From the NCBI GenBank assembly GCA_038116945.1, contig JAYOEY010000001.1, positions 310,001 through 374,000 on the forward strand: DNA of 64,000 nucleotides, in the 5' to 3' direction. The notes beneath the pieces were generated by a model. The model did no database searches. It saw only the letters and a program-made list of their open reading frames with translations, and was not told the origin of the DNA. Positions 36,682 through 45,450 of this stretch are shown here, piece by piece (within the stretch, counting starts at the first letter, position 1; every line of letters begins with the position of its first letter). Made by a program: the position numbers and the translations under genes. The DNA is from JAYOEY01 sp038116945. GTDB taxonomy: Bacteria > Pseudomonadota > Alphaproteobacteria > MPNO01 > UBA2964.

Positions 36682-37566
36682 ATGTCATTCCGGTTTGACG
36701 ATATCGGCCACCGCCTTCGGGCGTTTCGCATGGGGTCGGGGTTGAGCGCCGATCAGGTCGCTAAAAAGATCGGGATATCGCGGGCGGCGCTTTACCGATA
36801 CGAAAAGGGCGAAGTGGCGAAGATCGATACGCTCGATCGTCTTGCCAGACTTTTGAACATGTCCGTACCGACCCTGCTCGGTGTGGGCGTCGAATATATC
36901 TCGTCGTCCGTCGCTTTTTTCGAGCGCATGCGGCAGATCGAAGAAACGGCCGAACACATAATCGTGTCGTTCGGACCCGTTTCCTACCTGCTTACCTCGG
37001 ACCGGTTCGACGACGCGCTGGAAGCGGTTCTGTCCGAGGCCATTCCCGACGGGTTGCCCGACGGGGAACGGGCCGTCGCCGAAGTCGGCGAGATCATGGC
37101 GATCCTTCGGGACAGGAAAGCTCATTTTCGCGCGCGCGAACCAAGCGTCGCCTGTCTGATTTCCTGGCTGGAACTTCAACGGTTTCTGTCAAACGGGCTG
37201 GTTGGGCGTCCCGATCTCGACGCGGCGACGATTGCCGCACGTCGCCGTATCGCGTTCGAGGAAATCGACCGGATCGCGAGGCTGATGGATGAGGAACCGA
37301 TCGGAGTTCAGATCGGCATTGTCCGGGATACCCTGCCTCAAACGAGTTTTCAGATTTTCCGTCAACCGGACAGGGAGGTCCTCGCGGTCAGTCCGTTCAG
37401 GCTCGGCGAACGTCCCAATGTCCGCATCGGCGTCGGCATGATCACCTCCGCGCCGGAAGCGCTTCAGCTACACGAACAGACCGCGGATGCCCTCTGGAGA
37501 AGGGCGATCAAGGGGCCGGAGGGCGCGCGGCTGGCGCGGGAGGCCCTGAGCAAATACGCTCCCTGA
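36682..37566 (+). CDS. XRE family helix-turn-helix regulator
   Basis: A 294-residue protein. The DNA-binding HTH (I-G-H-R-L-R-A-F-R, S-A-D-Q-V-A-K-K-I-G-I-S-R-A-A-L-Y-R-Y-E-K-G-E) fills residues ~7-60. The long C-terminal part has no clear motif and is probably an effector-binding domain. It starts 25 bases after the decarboxylase beta gene in the same direction and is likely its regulator. Confidence 0.85.
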   Translation: MSFRFDDIGHRLRAFRMGSGLSADQVAKKIGISRAALYRYEKGEVAKIDTLDRLARLLNMSVPTLLGVGVEYISSSVAFFERMRQIEETAEHIIVSFGPVSYLLTSDRFDDALEAVLSEAIPDGLPDGERAVAEVGEIMAILRDRKAHFRAREPSVACLISWLELQRFLSNGLVGRPDLDAATIAARRRIAFEEIDRIARLMDEEPIGVQIGIVRDTLPQTSFQIFRQPDREVLAVSPFRLGERPNVRIGVGMITSAPEALQLHEQTADALWRRAIKGPEGARLAREALSKYAP

Positions 37567-37682
37567 TTTTTTGCGTACCGGTCCGAAATTATCGCCGGAT
37601 CACGCAACGCTTGCCGTCATCGCGGATTCTGTGCATGATTCCAACAATATAGGCGCTCGGCGGGCCTGTAAGGATTGAGGCG

Positions 37683-37781
37683 ATGGCATATCAGCTACAT
37701 CTGAATGCATCCGGTGTTGCGACCGGAAGCGGGTCCTGCGAGGTACAGCTCGCGGCCGGATTTGTCCGGGGGGTGATATGA
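37683..37781 (+). CDS. Possible 32-residue leader ORF coupled to the amidase gene
   Basis: It starts at ATG 37683 with AAGGATTGAGG in front and ends in an ATGA overlap with the amidase start. It encodes M-A-Y-Q-L-H-L-N-A-S-G, with no homology seen. It may be a leader peptide that couples translation, or chance. The rest of 37567-37777 shows no other gene. Confidence 0.4.
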   Translation: MAYQLHLNASGVATGSGSCEVQLAAGFVRGVI

Positions 37782-39076
37782 GCACCCGTCTGCGGGACTT
37801 CCCTGCGAGACGGGGTTTCGCCCCAAGGGAGCGCAAGGCCCTGGCGCTGCGGATATTCGAAGACCTCGCAAGAATGGGGCGCGACGGTCGTGGGATCAGC
37901 CGCCCGACCTACGGTCCAGGCGAAACCGAGGCGATGGAGTACTGCGCAGCCCTGGCGCGGGAGGAGGGGCTTGCCGTCGAGTTCGACGCCGCCGCGAATC
38001 TGGTAATCGAGTTGACCGGGAGGAATCCTGACGAACCCTGCATCGTCTGCGGATCGCATCTCGACTCGGTGCCGCAGGGCGGTAATTACGACGGATCGGC
38101 CGGCGTGATCGCGGGCCTGCTCGCACTCATTCGCATGAAAAGGTCCGGTATCGTCCCCGAACGGTCGATCCGCGTCATGGCGTTAAGGGGCGAGGAAAGC
38201 GCCTGGTTCGGTCTCTGCTATCTCGGGTCGAGCGCCCTGTTCGGAGAACTTGCCGAAGGCGATCTCGGGCGTATGCACCGCTCCGGAAGTAAACCGCTGG
38301 GCGAGTTCATGGCGGAATGCGGGGCCGACATAAAGAGGATTTCCGACGGGCAGAGGATCCTGCGCGAGGACGAGGTCGGAGCCTACCTCGAGCTTCATAT
38401 CGAACAGGGACCGGTCATGGTCGCCCGCGACTGGCCGGTAGGGATCGTTACCGGTCTGCGCGGCAATATCCGCCATGCCGAAATCCGCTGCGTCGGCGAA
38501 GCCGGACACGCCGGGGCGGTGCCCCGCTGGATGCGGCACGACGCGGTTATGGCGACGGCGAATTTACTGAGTCGGCTGGATGAGCACTGGCGGGTGCTGC
38601 AGGAAAGAGGGATGGACCTTGTCCTGACGACCGGGATGCTTTCGACCAATCCGGACGATCACGCAATGTCGAGAATTCCCGGCGAATGCACTTTCAGTCT
38701 CGAAACCCGAAGCCAGTCCATCGATACGCTGGAAACCTTCTATCAGCTGATTCGCAGCGAAGCGGAATCGGTCGGACGGGAGCGGGGGGTTCAATTCGAA
38801 TTCGACAGACGCTCGCTGACAATGCCGGCGATGATGAATCGTACCTGGATCGATCATCTGCTTGAGACCTGTAAGGCCCTTTCCCTGCCGGCTGAAACGC
38901 TGCCAAGCGGGGCCGGGCACGATGCGGCGGTGTTCGCCAACGCCGGCATCCCGTCGGCCATGATTTTCGTACGCAACGAACACGGTTCGCATAACCCGAA
39001 CGAAGCCATGGATATCGACGATTTCCTGCACGGCGCAGATGTGCTTTATGAAGCCATCCTCAAACCACCGCTCTGA
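37778..39076 (+). CDS. Zn-dependent amidohydrolase, M20 family (N-carbamoyl-amino acid hydrolase/allantoate amidohydrolase-like)
   Basis: A 432-residue metallopeptidase-fold enzyme. Metal motifs are G-S-H-L-D-S-V, G-G-N-Y-D-G-S-A-G, R-G-E-E-S-A-W-F and H-I-E-Q-G-P-V. The relatives cleave N-carbamoyl-L-amino acids or allantoate, releasing ammonia and CO2. It starts in an ATGA overlap with the 32-residue ORF. The dihydroorotase gene follows after six bases; a hydantoin/pyrimidine-degradation role is possible. Confidence 0.88.
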   Translation: MSTRLRDFPARRGFAPRERKALALRIFEDLARMGRDGRGISRPTYGPGETEAMEYCAALAREEGLAVEFDAAANLVIELTGRNPDEPCIVCGSHLDSVPQGGNYDGSAGVIAGLLALIRMKRSGIVPERSIRVMALRGEESAWFGLCYLGSSALFGELAEGDLGRMHRSGSKPLGEFMAECGADIKRISDGQRILREDEVGAYLELHIEQGPVMVARDWPVGIVTGLRGNIRHAEIRCVGEAGHAGAVPRWMRHDAVMATANLLSRLDEHWRVLQERGMDLVLTTGMLSTNPDDHAMSRIPGECTFSLETRSQSIDTLETFYQLIRSEAESVGRERGVQFEFDRRSLTMPAMMNRTWIDHLLETCKALSLPAETLPSGAGHDAAVFANAGIPSAMIFVRNEHGSHNPNEAMDIDDFLHGADVLYEAILKPPL

Positions 39077-39082
39077 AGCGTT

Positions 39083-40135
39083 GTGCCTGACGACGTATCC
39101 TCTCTGACGATTCCGAAGCCGGACGACTGGCATCTCCACCTGCGCGACGGCGCCATGATGCGGGCGGTCCTGCCGTTCAGCGCCGCCCAGTTCGGCCGGG
39201 CGATCGTCATGCCCAACCTCACGCCGCCAGTGACGACCGTCGCCTATGCCGCCGCCTATCGAAAGAGGATTCTCGAGGCGCTGCCGGAGGGGCTCTCGTT
39301 CGATCCCCTGATGACCTGCTACCTGACCGATTCGACGGACCCCGAGGAAGTCGCGAGGGGATTCGAGGAAAACGTTTTCCGCGCGGTGAAGCTGTATCCC
39401 GCTCGTGCGACGACCAATTCCGAATTCGGCGTGTCGGCATGGGAAAACGTTCGTCCGGTTCTGGCCCGGATGGAAAAGATCGGCATGCCCCTGCTTGTCC
39501 ATGGCGAGGAAGCCGATCCGGAAATCGATATCTTCGATCGCGAAGCGATGTTCATCGATCGCGTCCTGTCCTGGATGACGGCGGATTACCCGGCGCTGCG
39601 AATCGTGCTGGAGCATATTACGACCAGAGAGGGGGCCGATTTCGTACGGAACGCCGGGGAAAACATCGGCGCCACGGTGACGCCGCACCATCTCATGCTG
39701 AACCGCAACGATCTGCTGGCGGGTGGCATCAGACCCCATCACTACTGCCTGCCGGTATTGAAAAGGGAACGTCACAGGCTCGCCCTGCGCGAGGCCGTCG
39801 CATCCGGCGATCCATCCTTTTTTCTCGGAACCGACTCTGCGCCGCATCCTGTGGGAGACAAGGAGACCGACTGCGGCTGCGCCGGAATCTTCAATGCACC
39901 GGCGGCGCTCGAAATATACGCCATGGCGTTCGAGGAAATGGGCGCGCTGGACCGGCTGGAGGGTTTTGCATCGCGCAATGGGCCGGCGTTTTACGGGCTT
40001 CCGGTATCCGATGAGACCGTGACCCTGGTCCGTTCTGCCCGCGACGTCCCCGACGTCATTCGCGTCGGCGGGGGCGCCGATGTCCGTCCCTTCTATGCCG
40101 GCTCGGAACTGCCCTGGCGGCTTGAAACGGGGTAA
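39083..40135 (+). CDS. pyrC: Dihydroorotase, PyrC type
   Basis: A 350-residue enzyme of the homodimeric E. coli type. It starts at GTG. Metal ligands H17 and H19 lie in D-W-H-L-H-L-R-D-G, and the carbamylated lysine in A-V-K-L-Y-P-A. The later H-E-H-I-T-T and D-S-A-P-H motifs fit. It closes the ring of carbamoyl aspartate in de novo pyrimidine synthesis. It stands directly upstream of pyrE by about 110 bases. Confidence 0.95.
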   Translation: MPDDVSSLTIPKPDDWHLHLRDGAMMRAVLPFSAAQFGRAIVMPNLTPPVTTVAYAAAYRKRILEALPEGLSFDPLMTCYLTDSTDPEEVARGFEENVFRAVKLYPARATTNSEFGVSAWENVRPVLARMEKIGMPLLVHGEEADPEIDIFDREAMFIDRVLSWMTADYPALRIVLEHITTREGADFVRNAGENIGATVTPHHLMLNRNDLLAGGIRPHHYCLPVLKRERHRLALREAVASGDPSFFLGTDSAPHPVGDKETDCGCAGIFNAPAALEIYAMAFEEMGALDRLEGFASRNGPAFYGLPVSDETVTLVRSARDVPDVIRVGGGADVRPFYAGSELPWRLETG

Positions 40136-40247
40136 CCCCGCACGTTGTTTCCCGACCGGACAGCCGATATAACCACTCCCGACTTCGCGGCCCGCTATCC
40201 GGCGGCCGCGGTGGAACCTGACACGCGGAATTAATGGAGTGGACGAC

Positions 40248-40946
40248 ATGGCTGTTGGCGGCGGATTTACGGACAAGGCGCTTATCGCGGAACTGACGGC
40301 CAAGATGCTGATCGAAGTCGAGGCGGTACATTTCAATTCGGAAAAACCGTTCATCTTCACCTCGGGCTGGGCGAGCCCCGTCTATATCGATTGCCGAAAA
40401 CTGATTTCCTACCCGCGCCTGCGTCAGACCATCATCGATTTCGGGGCGTCGATCATCCTCCGCGACGCGGGATTCGAGCAGTTCGACACTGTCGCAGGCG
40501 GCGAAACGGCTGGCATTCCCTTCGCGGCCTGGATGGCGGATCGCCTGATGCTTCCCATGCAGTACGTTCGCAAACAGCCGAAGGGGTTCGGTCGCGATGC
40601 CCAGATCGAGGGCGACCTGAAAGAAGGCGAGCGTGTCCTGCTGGTCGAGGATCTGACGACGGACGGGCGCAGCAAGATCAATTTCTGTCAGGCGCTACGG
40701 TCCGCCGGCGCGACCGTGGAACATGTTTTTGTCGTGTTCCACTATGACATCTTTCCCGAGACCAAGACCGTAATGTCGGAGATGGGCGTCACCCTGCATG
40801 CGCTGGCGACCTGGTGGGACGTATTGAAAGTGGCCCAGGCAGGCGGCCATTTCGAGACTTCGACGATGGACGAGGTCGAAAAATTCCTCCGCGATCCAGC
40901 CGGCTGGTCCGTCGCACACGGGGGCGTCGGCACCGCTCCAGGCTGA
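40248..40946 (+). CDS. pyrE: Orotate phosphoribosyltransferase
   Basis: A 232-residue type I phosphoribosyltransferase. The ATG at 40248 has GGAG eight bases before; a GTG nine bases earlier also opens the frame. The PRPP loop is L-V-E-D-L-T-T-D-G-R-S. It makes orotidine monophosphate from orotate. The gap 40136-40247 holds no gene. Confidence 0.95.
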   Translation: MAVGGGFTDKALIAELTAKMLIEVEAVHFNSEKPFIFTSGWASPVYIDCRKLISYPRLRQTIIDFGASIILRDAGFEQFDTVAGGETAGIPFAAWMADRLMLPMQYVRKQPKGFGRDAQIEGDLKEGERVLLVEDLTTDGRSKINFCQALRSAGATVEHVFVVFHYDIFPETKTVMSEMGVTLHALATWWDVLKVAQAGGHFETSTMDEVEKFLRDPAGWSVAHGGVGTAPG

Positions 40947-40974
40947 CAACAGCGACCCCGCCGGGAAGACTGAC

Positions 40975-42102
40975 ATGAAAATCACCCGGGTTGAGGCAAC
41001 GAAGCTGCTGGTGCCGGTCAGCTATGATGCGCTCGGCATCGCGCGCGAGGAGAGGGTCCCGCTGACGCTCGTCGCCGTCGATACCGACGACGGCCATACA
41101 GGCTACGGCATTTCCGCGATCTCGCATCCCGCACCGGTCGTATCCGCCGTGAACGATGTTCTCGCCCCGGTCATTACCGGTCTGGACCCGATGCGGCACG
41201 AGCGCATCTGGCACGTAATGAGCTGGACCGCCATACCGTGGGGCCAAAGCGGTTATGCAACCCATGCCATCAGCGCGATCGATCTGGCGCTTTGGGACAT
41301 CAAGGGCAAGGCGCTCAACCGTCCGGTATGGGAACTGATCGGCGGCGCGCGGGATGCCGTTCCGGCCTATGCAACCTGCGGCTTTTCGTTTCTTGACGAC
41401 GATCAGCTCGCGGATGCGGTCAGGCGGGTCCGGGACATGGGGTTTGGCGGCGTAAAGCTGCAGGTCGGTCGACCGGGGCTCGATACTCGCAGGCCCCATC
41501 CGCCGCTGGAGGAGATCGTCAAAAGGGACGCGGAGCGCGTACGCCGCGTGCGCGAGGCGCTGGGTCCCGGGCCGGAGATCGCAGTCGATGCCGGCGTTCG
41601 TCTGGACCTTCCCAACGCGCGGAAGCTGTGCCGGCTCATCGAACCGTTCGACATCGCATTCTTCGAGGAACCCATCGTTCAGAACGATATTCCGCTGCTG
41701 GTCCAATTGAGACAGGAAACATCGATCCCGATTTCGGCGGGACAGAACGAGGGCCAGGCAACCCGGTTTAGGGACATGATGACTTCCGGGGCGGTCGATA
41801 TCGTTCAGCCCAACGTGTTTATCACCGGCGGGCTGACGCAGTCTCTGCGCATCGCCGGCATGGCGGCGTCCTTCAACATGCCGATTTCCAACGGCGGCGG
41901 TGCGCCGCATTTCAACATGCATCTTCAGGCGGGTGTCCAGAACGGCACCGCGGTCGAATGGCAGTTCAGCAACGCCGTGGCCTGCCGGTCGGTTTTTCCC
42001 GACGCCCCTGCGCCGGTTCGCGGGACGATGGCAATGCCCGACAGGGCCGGTTTCGGTCTGAGCCCCGACAGGGACGCCGTACGGGAGTTCACGACGTCCT
42101 GA
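40975..42102 (+). CDS. Mandelate racemase/muconate lactonizing enzyme family protein
   Basis: A 375-residue enolase-superfamily enzyme. Visible site residues are K161-x-Q163 (a K-L-Q in place of the usual K-x-K), metal ligands D205, E232 and E259, and the base H312 (G-A-P-H-F-N). The E-E-P-I motif is present. The family abstracts a proton next to a carboxylate; substrates include acid sugars, mandelate and muconate. It follows pyrE and precedes an alpha/beta hydrolase, so a role in hydroxy-acid breakdown is possible. Confidence 0.9.
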   Translation: MKITRVEATKLLVPVSYDALGIAREERVPLTLVAVDTDDGHTGYGISAISHPAPVVSAVNDVLAPVITGLDPMRHERIWHVMSWTAIPWGQSGYATHAISAIDLALWDIKGKALNRPVWELIGGARDAVPAYATCGFSFLDDDQLADAVRRVRDMGFGGVKLQVGRPGLDTRRPHPPLEEIVKRDAERVRRVREALGPGPEIAVDAGVRLDLPNARKLCRLIEPFDIAFFEEPIVQNDIPLLVQLRQETSIPISAGQNEGQATRFRDMMTSGAVDIVQPNVFITGGLTQSLRIAGMAASFNMPISNGGGAPHFNMHLQAGVQNGTAVEWQFSNAVACRSVFPDAPAPVRGTMAMPDRAGFGLSPDRDAVREFTTS

Positions 42103-42144
42103 TTGCGCAACCACCGGAAGTGCGCCTCGGCGCAGGGAAAGAGC

Positions 42145-42978
42145 ATGACGAACGACAACCCTGAAATTGACGAAACCGTCGATGCCAATGGCGTAGCGAC
42201 GAACTATCACGATGCCGGAAGCGGGCGCCCGGTCGTACTGATCCACGGTTCCGGGCCGGGCGTGACGGGGTGGGCCAACTGGCGCACGGTTATCCCGAAA
42301 CTGGCGGAGCGGTTTCGCGTGATTGCGCCGGATATGGTGGGTTTCGGATATACCGACAGGCCGACGGATGCCCGTTACGTACTGGATTACTGGGTGGATC
42401 ATGCGCTCGGCTTTCTCGACGCACTCGGCATCGAGCGTACCCATCTGGTTGGAAATTCCTTCGGAGGAGCTCTCGCGCTCGCTCTGGCCATTCGCGCACC
42501 CGAGCGGATCGAACGGCTGGTCCTGATGGGGTCCGTCGGGCTGGATTTTCCGCTCACGCCCGGCCTCGACGCGGTCTGGGGATACGAACCCGCGGTCGAA
42601 AACATGCGCGAACTCGTCGATCTCTTTACCTGCGACAAGAAATTCCTGACGGACGATCTGGTGCGGATGCGCTACGAAGCCAGCATCCGGCCGGGCTACC
42701 AGGAATCCTATTCATCGATGTTTCCGGCGCCGCGCCAGGACGGCATCCGCGCCCTGGCGAGCCCCGAGGAAAGGATCGCCGCGATAGAGCATGAGACTCT
42801 GATCGTTCACGGTCGGGAAGACAGGGTGATCCCTCTCGAATCGAGCATTCGCCTGAACCGGCTTATCGTCCGCTCGCAGTTGCACGTATTCGGTCAGTGC
42901 GGTCACTGGACGCAGATCGAACATAACGACCGCTTCTGCCGATTGGTCGGCGATTTTCTCGGTGAGGCAGAAAACTAG
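42145..42978 (+). CDS. Alpha/beta hydrolase, meta-cleavage product hydrolase-like
   Basis: A 277-residue enzyme. The start ATG is preceded by AGGGAAAGAGC. The nucleophile is S105 in V-G-N-S-F-G-G, with the acid in H-G-R-E-D and the histidine in Q-C-G-H-W-T-Q. The oxyanion region H-G-S-G-P-G is present. MhpC/BphD/XylF-type enzymes cleave C-C bonds in meta-cleavage products of catechols. Whether it serves the dioxygenase cluster 30 kb away is unknown. Confidence 0.88.
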   Translation: MTNDNPEIDETVDANGVATNYHDAGSGRPVVLIHGSGPGVTGWANWRTVIPKLAERFRVIAPDMVGFGYTDRPTDARYVLDYWVDHALGFLDALGIERTHLVGNSFGGALALALAIRAPERIERLVLMGSVGLDFPLTPGLDAVWGYEPAVENMRELVDLFTCDKKFLTDDLVRMRYEASIRPGYQESYSSMFPAPRQDGIRALASPEERIAAIEHETLIVHGREDRVIPLESSIRLNRLIVRSQLHVFGQCGHWTQIEHNDRFCRLVGDFLGEAEN

Positions 42979-43053
42979 ATCCGGAAAGCCCGGCTGGCGG
43001 CGGACTGGAGACGTCTCAGGCGGTGATGTTGGCTATCGACGCACAGAGCGCTG

Positions 43054-43127
43054 TGGAGGCCCGGGCCGGAATCGAACCGGCGTGCAAGGATTTGCAGTCC
43101 TCTGGATAGCCACTCTCCCACCGGGCC
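43054..43127 (-). tRNA. tRNA-Cys (GCA anticodon)
   Basis: Cloverleaf on the minus strand: acceptor GGCCCGG with CCGGGCC, anticodon loop C-T-GCA-A-A, T-arm G-C-C-G-G-T-T-C-G-A-T-T-C-C-G-G-C, and encoded CCA. Confidence 0.95.
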
Positions 43128-43136
43128 ACGGGCGCC

Positions 43137-43166
43137 TTCTTATGCCCTTAGGGACGCCGCGGTCAA
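43137..43166 (-). promoter_or_regulatory. Promoter of tRNA-Cys
   Basis: On the minus strand TTGACC (43166-43161) and TAAGAA (43142-43137), 18-base spacer. Confidence 0.6.
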
Positions 43167-43266
43167 GAAGGCGACGGAATTGTTTGTTAATGATCGTGAC
43201 GGCATATAAATTCCGCGGTACCGGCATGGGTCCCGGATGCCGGCCCGAGACATAACGAGTGGGGAG

Positions 43267-43926
43267 ATGATGGTTGATTTCGCGCAAGCCCGCCAGAACA
43301 TGGTGGACTGTCAGCTGAGAACGAACCGGATCACCGATCCGGCAGTCATCGAAGCGTTCTCGACCGTTCCCCGGGAAGCGTTCGTCGATGACATCCATCG
43401 ATCGGTGGCCTATGCGGACGAGGACCTTCCGATCGGTGGAGGACGGTTTCTGATGGAGCCGATGGTGTTCGCCCGTCTCGTTCAGGCGCTGGACATTTCC
43501 GGAAGCGACATCGTACTCGACATCGGTTGCGGTACCGGATATTCGGCTGCGATCCTGGCGTGTCTGTCGGCAACCGTCGTGGCTCTGGAGAGCAATTCCG
43601 ATCTCGTTACCCGGGCAACCCGGACACTGGCGGAAAATTCGGTGGATAACGCGGTCGTTATCGAGGCGCCGCTGGTTGATGGTTATGCGGGTCAGGGGCC
43701 GTATGGCGTAATCTGTATAGAAGGGGCGATCCCCGAAGTGCCCGAGAAACTTCTCGGACAGCTGTCGGAGGGAGGGCGTCTCGCGGCAGTGTTGAATCAG
43801 GGACCCGGACCGGGAAACGCGATCCTGATGGTGAAAAAGTACGGCGCGATATCGAGCCGCAACCTGTTTGATGCGAATATCGCTCACCTGCCGGAGTTTG
43901 AACGCCGGCCCGGTTTTGTTTTCTAG
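43267..43926 (+). CDS. pcm: Protein-L-isoaspartate O-methyltransferase
   Basis: A 219-residue SAM methyltransferase. The GGGGAG before ATGATG supports the start (43267 or 43270). The N-terminal M-V-D-C-Q-L-R-T-N and the SAM motif D-I-G-C-G-T-G-Y-S are typical. It repairs damaged aspartyl residues. The order pcm-tolC-popZ-valS recurs in alphaproteobacteria, and tolC starts 33 bases after. Confidence 0.93.
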   Translation: MMVDFAQARQNMVDCQLRTNRITDPAVIEAFSTVPREAFVDDIHRSVAYADEDLPIGGGRFLMEPMVFARLVQALDISGSDIVLDIGCGTGYSAAILACLSATVVALESNSDLVTRATRTLAENSVDNAVVIEAPLVDGYAGQGPYGVICIEGAIPEVPEKLLGQLSEGGRLAAVLNQGPGPGNAILMVKKYGAISSRNLFDANIAHLPEFERRPGFVF

Positions 43927-43959
43927 TGACATTCGGCTTTGGCCGGGAAAGGGACCTCG

Positions 43960-45354
43960 ATGTCGGGGAGTGGACGAAACCTGATCGGCAAATGGTCATT
44001 GCCGCTGCTGGCGGTGCTGTGCCTGGAAACGGCGGGCTTGGGGAACGCCGCCATCGCCCAGAGCTTCGAGGAAGCCCTTGGTAAGGCGTATCTGTACAAT
44101 CCGACCTTGAGAGCGGCGCGCGCCGAACTGCGCGCGACTGACGAGGGAGTCGCTCAGGCCCTCAGCGGGTGGCGGCCGACAGTCGAACTCAGCTACGATT
44201 ATGCCAAGTCGAATAATTTCTCGAATTCCGGCAACACGGCCCTGCGTTCCCAGAACCGGACGCCCAAAACGACCGCAGTGACGGTGGAACAGAACCTGTT
44301 CCGGGGCTTCAGGACCGAAACCGACACCAACCGGGCCGAGGCCAATGTAAAGGCGCAGCGGGCCCGCCTTTCGTCCACCGAGCAGACCGTGCTCTCCAAC
44401 GCGGCGGCGGCATATATGGACGTTGTCCGGGACGAAGCGGTGCTCGATCTCAACAGGAACAACGAAAGGGTGCTGGCGCGCCAGCTTCAGGCCACGCGAG
44501 ACCGGTTCGAGGTCGGCGAGGTCACGCGAACCGATGTCGCTCAGGCGGAGGCTCGCCTTTCAAGCGCCAAGGCGGATCGCATCCAGGCCGAAGGGGCACT
44601 CGTCCGGTCGCAGGCGCGGTACAGGCAGGTCGTCGGCGACGCGCCGGGAAAGCTGACAGCGCCGCAAACGCTTGGCGGGCTTCCGGTCTCGGAGGAAGAT
44701 GCGATCAATCAGGCGCGGGATCACAGCCCGGACGTTAAGGCGGCGCGTTTCGACGAGCAGTCGGCAAGGCTTGGAATTAAATCGGTTGAGGGCGAACTGC
44801 TCCCAACCGTCGACCTTGTCGGGGAAGTGAACCGTCGCGATCAGGCGTCTTCGCCGGAGAGTCGTACCGAGGAACTCAGTCTCACCGCGGAAGTCACGAT
44901 CCCGCTCTATCAGGCCGGCGCCGTCAGTTCGAGGATCCGCGAGGCCAAGCAGACGTGGAGCCAGCGCAGGAGACAGCTGGAAGTGGCCTCCTTGGCGGCG
45001 ACACGCGGCGCCACCGATGCCTGGAAAGGGCTGGTAACCGCTCAGGCCCAGATTACAGCGCTCACCGCTGCCGTTCGCGCCAACCAGATCGCGCTCGAAG
45101 GCGTTCGCCAGGAGGCGCAGGTGGGCTCCCGTACCGTCCTGGACGTGCTCGATGCGGAACAGGAACTGCTCAACTCGCGCGTTAGCCTCGTTCGGGCGGA
45201 ACGCGATGCCGTGGTCGCCAGCGTTGACCTCCGCCAGGCGGTTGGTTCCCTGCTTGCAAGGGACCTGAAACTGCCGGTTTCGCTCTATGATCCGGAAGCG
45301 AACTATCGCACGGTTCGCGACAAGTGGTTCGGGCTCGACGTAAAGGACGAATAA
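43960..45354 (+). CDS. tolC: TolC family outer membrane efflux protein
   Basis: A 464-residue protein. The ATG at 43960 starts a signal peptide (W-S-L-P-L-L-A-V-L-C-L, A-A-I-A-Q). Two long helical repeats with heptad character follow, each with Y-N-P-T-L or S-P-D-V-K-A-A-R openings. It forms the outer membrane channel for efflux and type I secretion. No inner membrane partner is encoded nearby. Confidence 0.93.
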   Translation: MSGSGRNLIGKWSLPLLAVLCLETAGLGNAAIAQSFEEALGKAYLYNPTLRAARAELRATDEGVAQALSGWRPTVELSYDYAKSNNFSNSGNTALRSQNRTPKTTAVTVEQNLFRGFRTETDTNRAEANVKAQRARLSSTEQTVLSNAAAAYMDVVRDEAVLDLNRNNERVLARQLQATRDRFEVGEVTRTDVAQAEARLSSAKADRIQAEGALVRSQARYRQVVGDAPGKLTAPQTLGGLPVSEEDAINQARDHSPDVKAARFDEQSARLGIKSVEGELLPTVDLVGEVNRRDQASSPESRTEELSLTAEVTIPLYQAGAVSSRIREAKQTWSQRRRQLEVASLAATRGATDAWKGLVTAQAQITALTAAVRANQIALEGVRQEAQVGSRTVLDVLDAEQELLNSRVSLVRAERDAVVASVDLRQAVGSLLARDLKLPVSLYDPEANYRTVRDKWFGLDVKDE

Positions 45355-45450
45355 AGCTCTGTCGAATCACGGGTTTATGCGTTATCCTTTTGTTTACGTT
45401 TTTCTAACCATAGTGTCCGCTTTGTAATCCGGCTTACGGAAACCGTCCGT

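Noticed and set aside
38564..40360. 598-codon open frame antisense to the amidase and pyrC
   Set aside because: Covers two well-supported genes on the other strand and has no motif or ribosome site.
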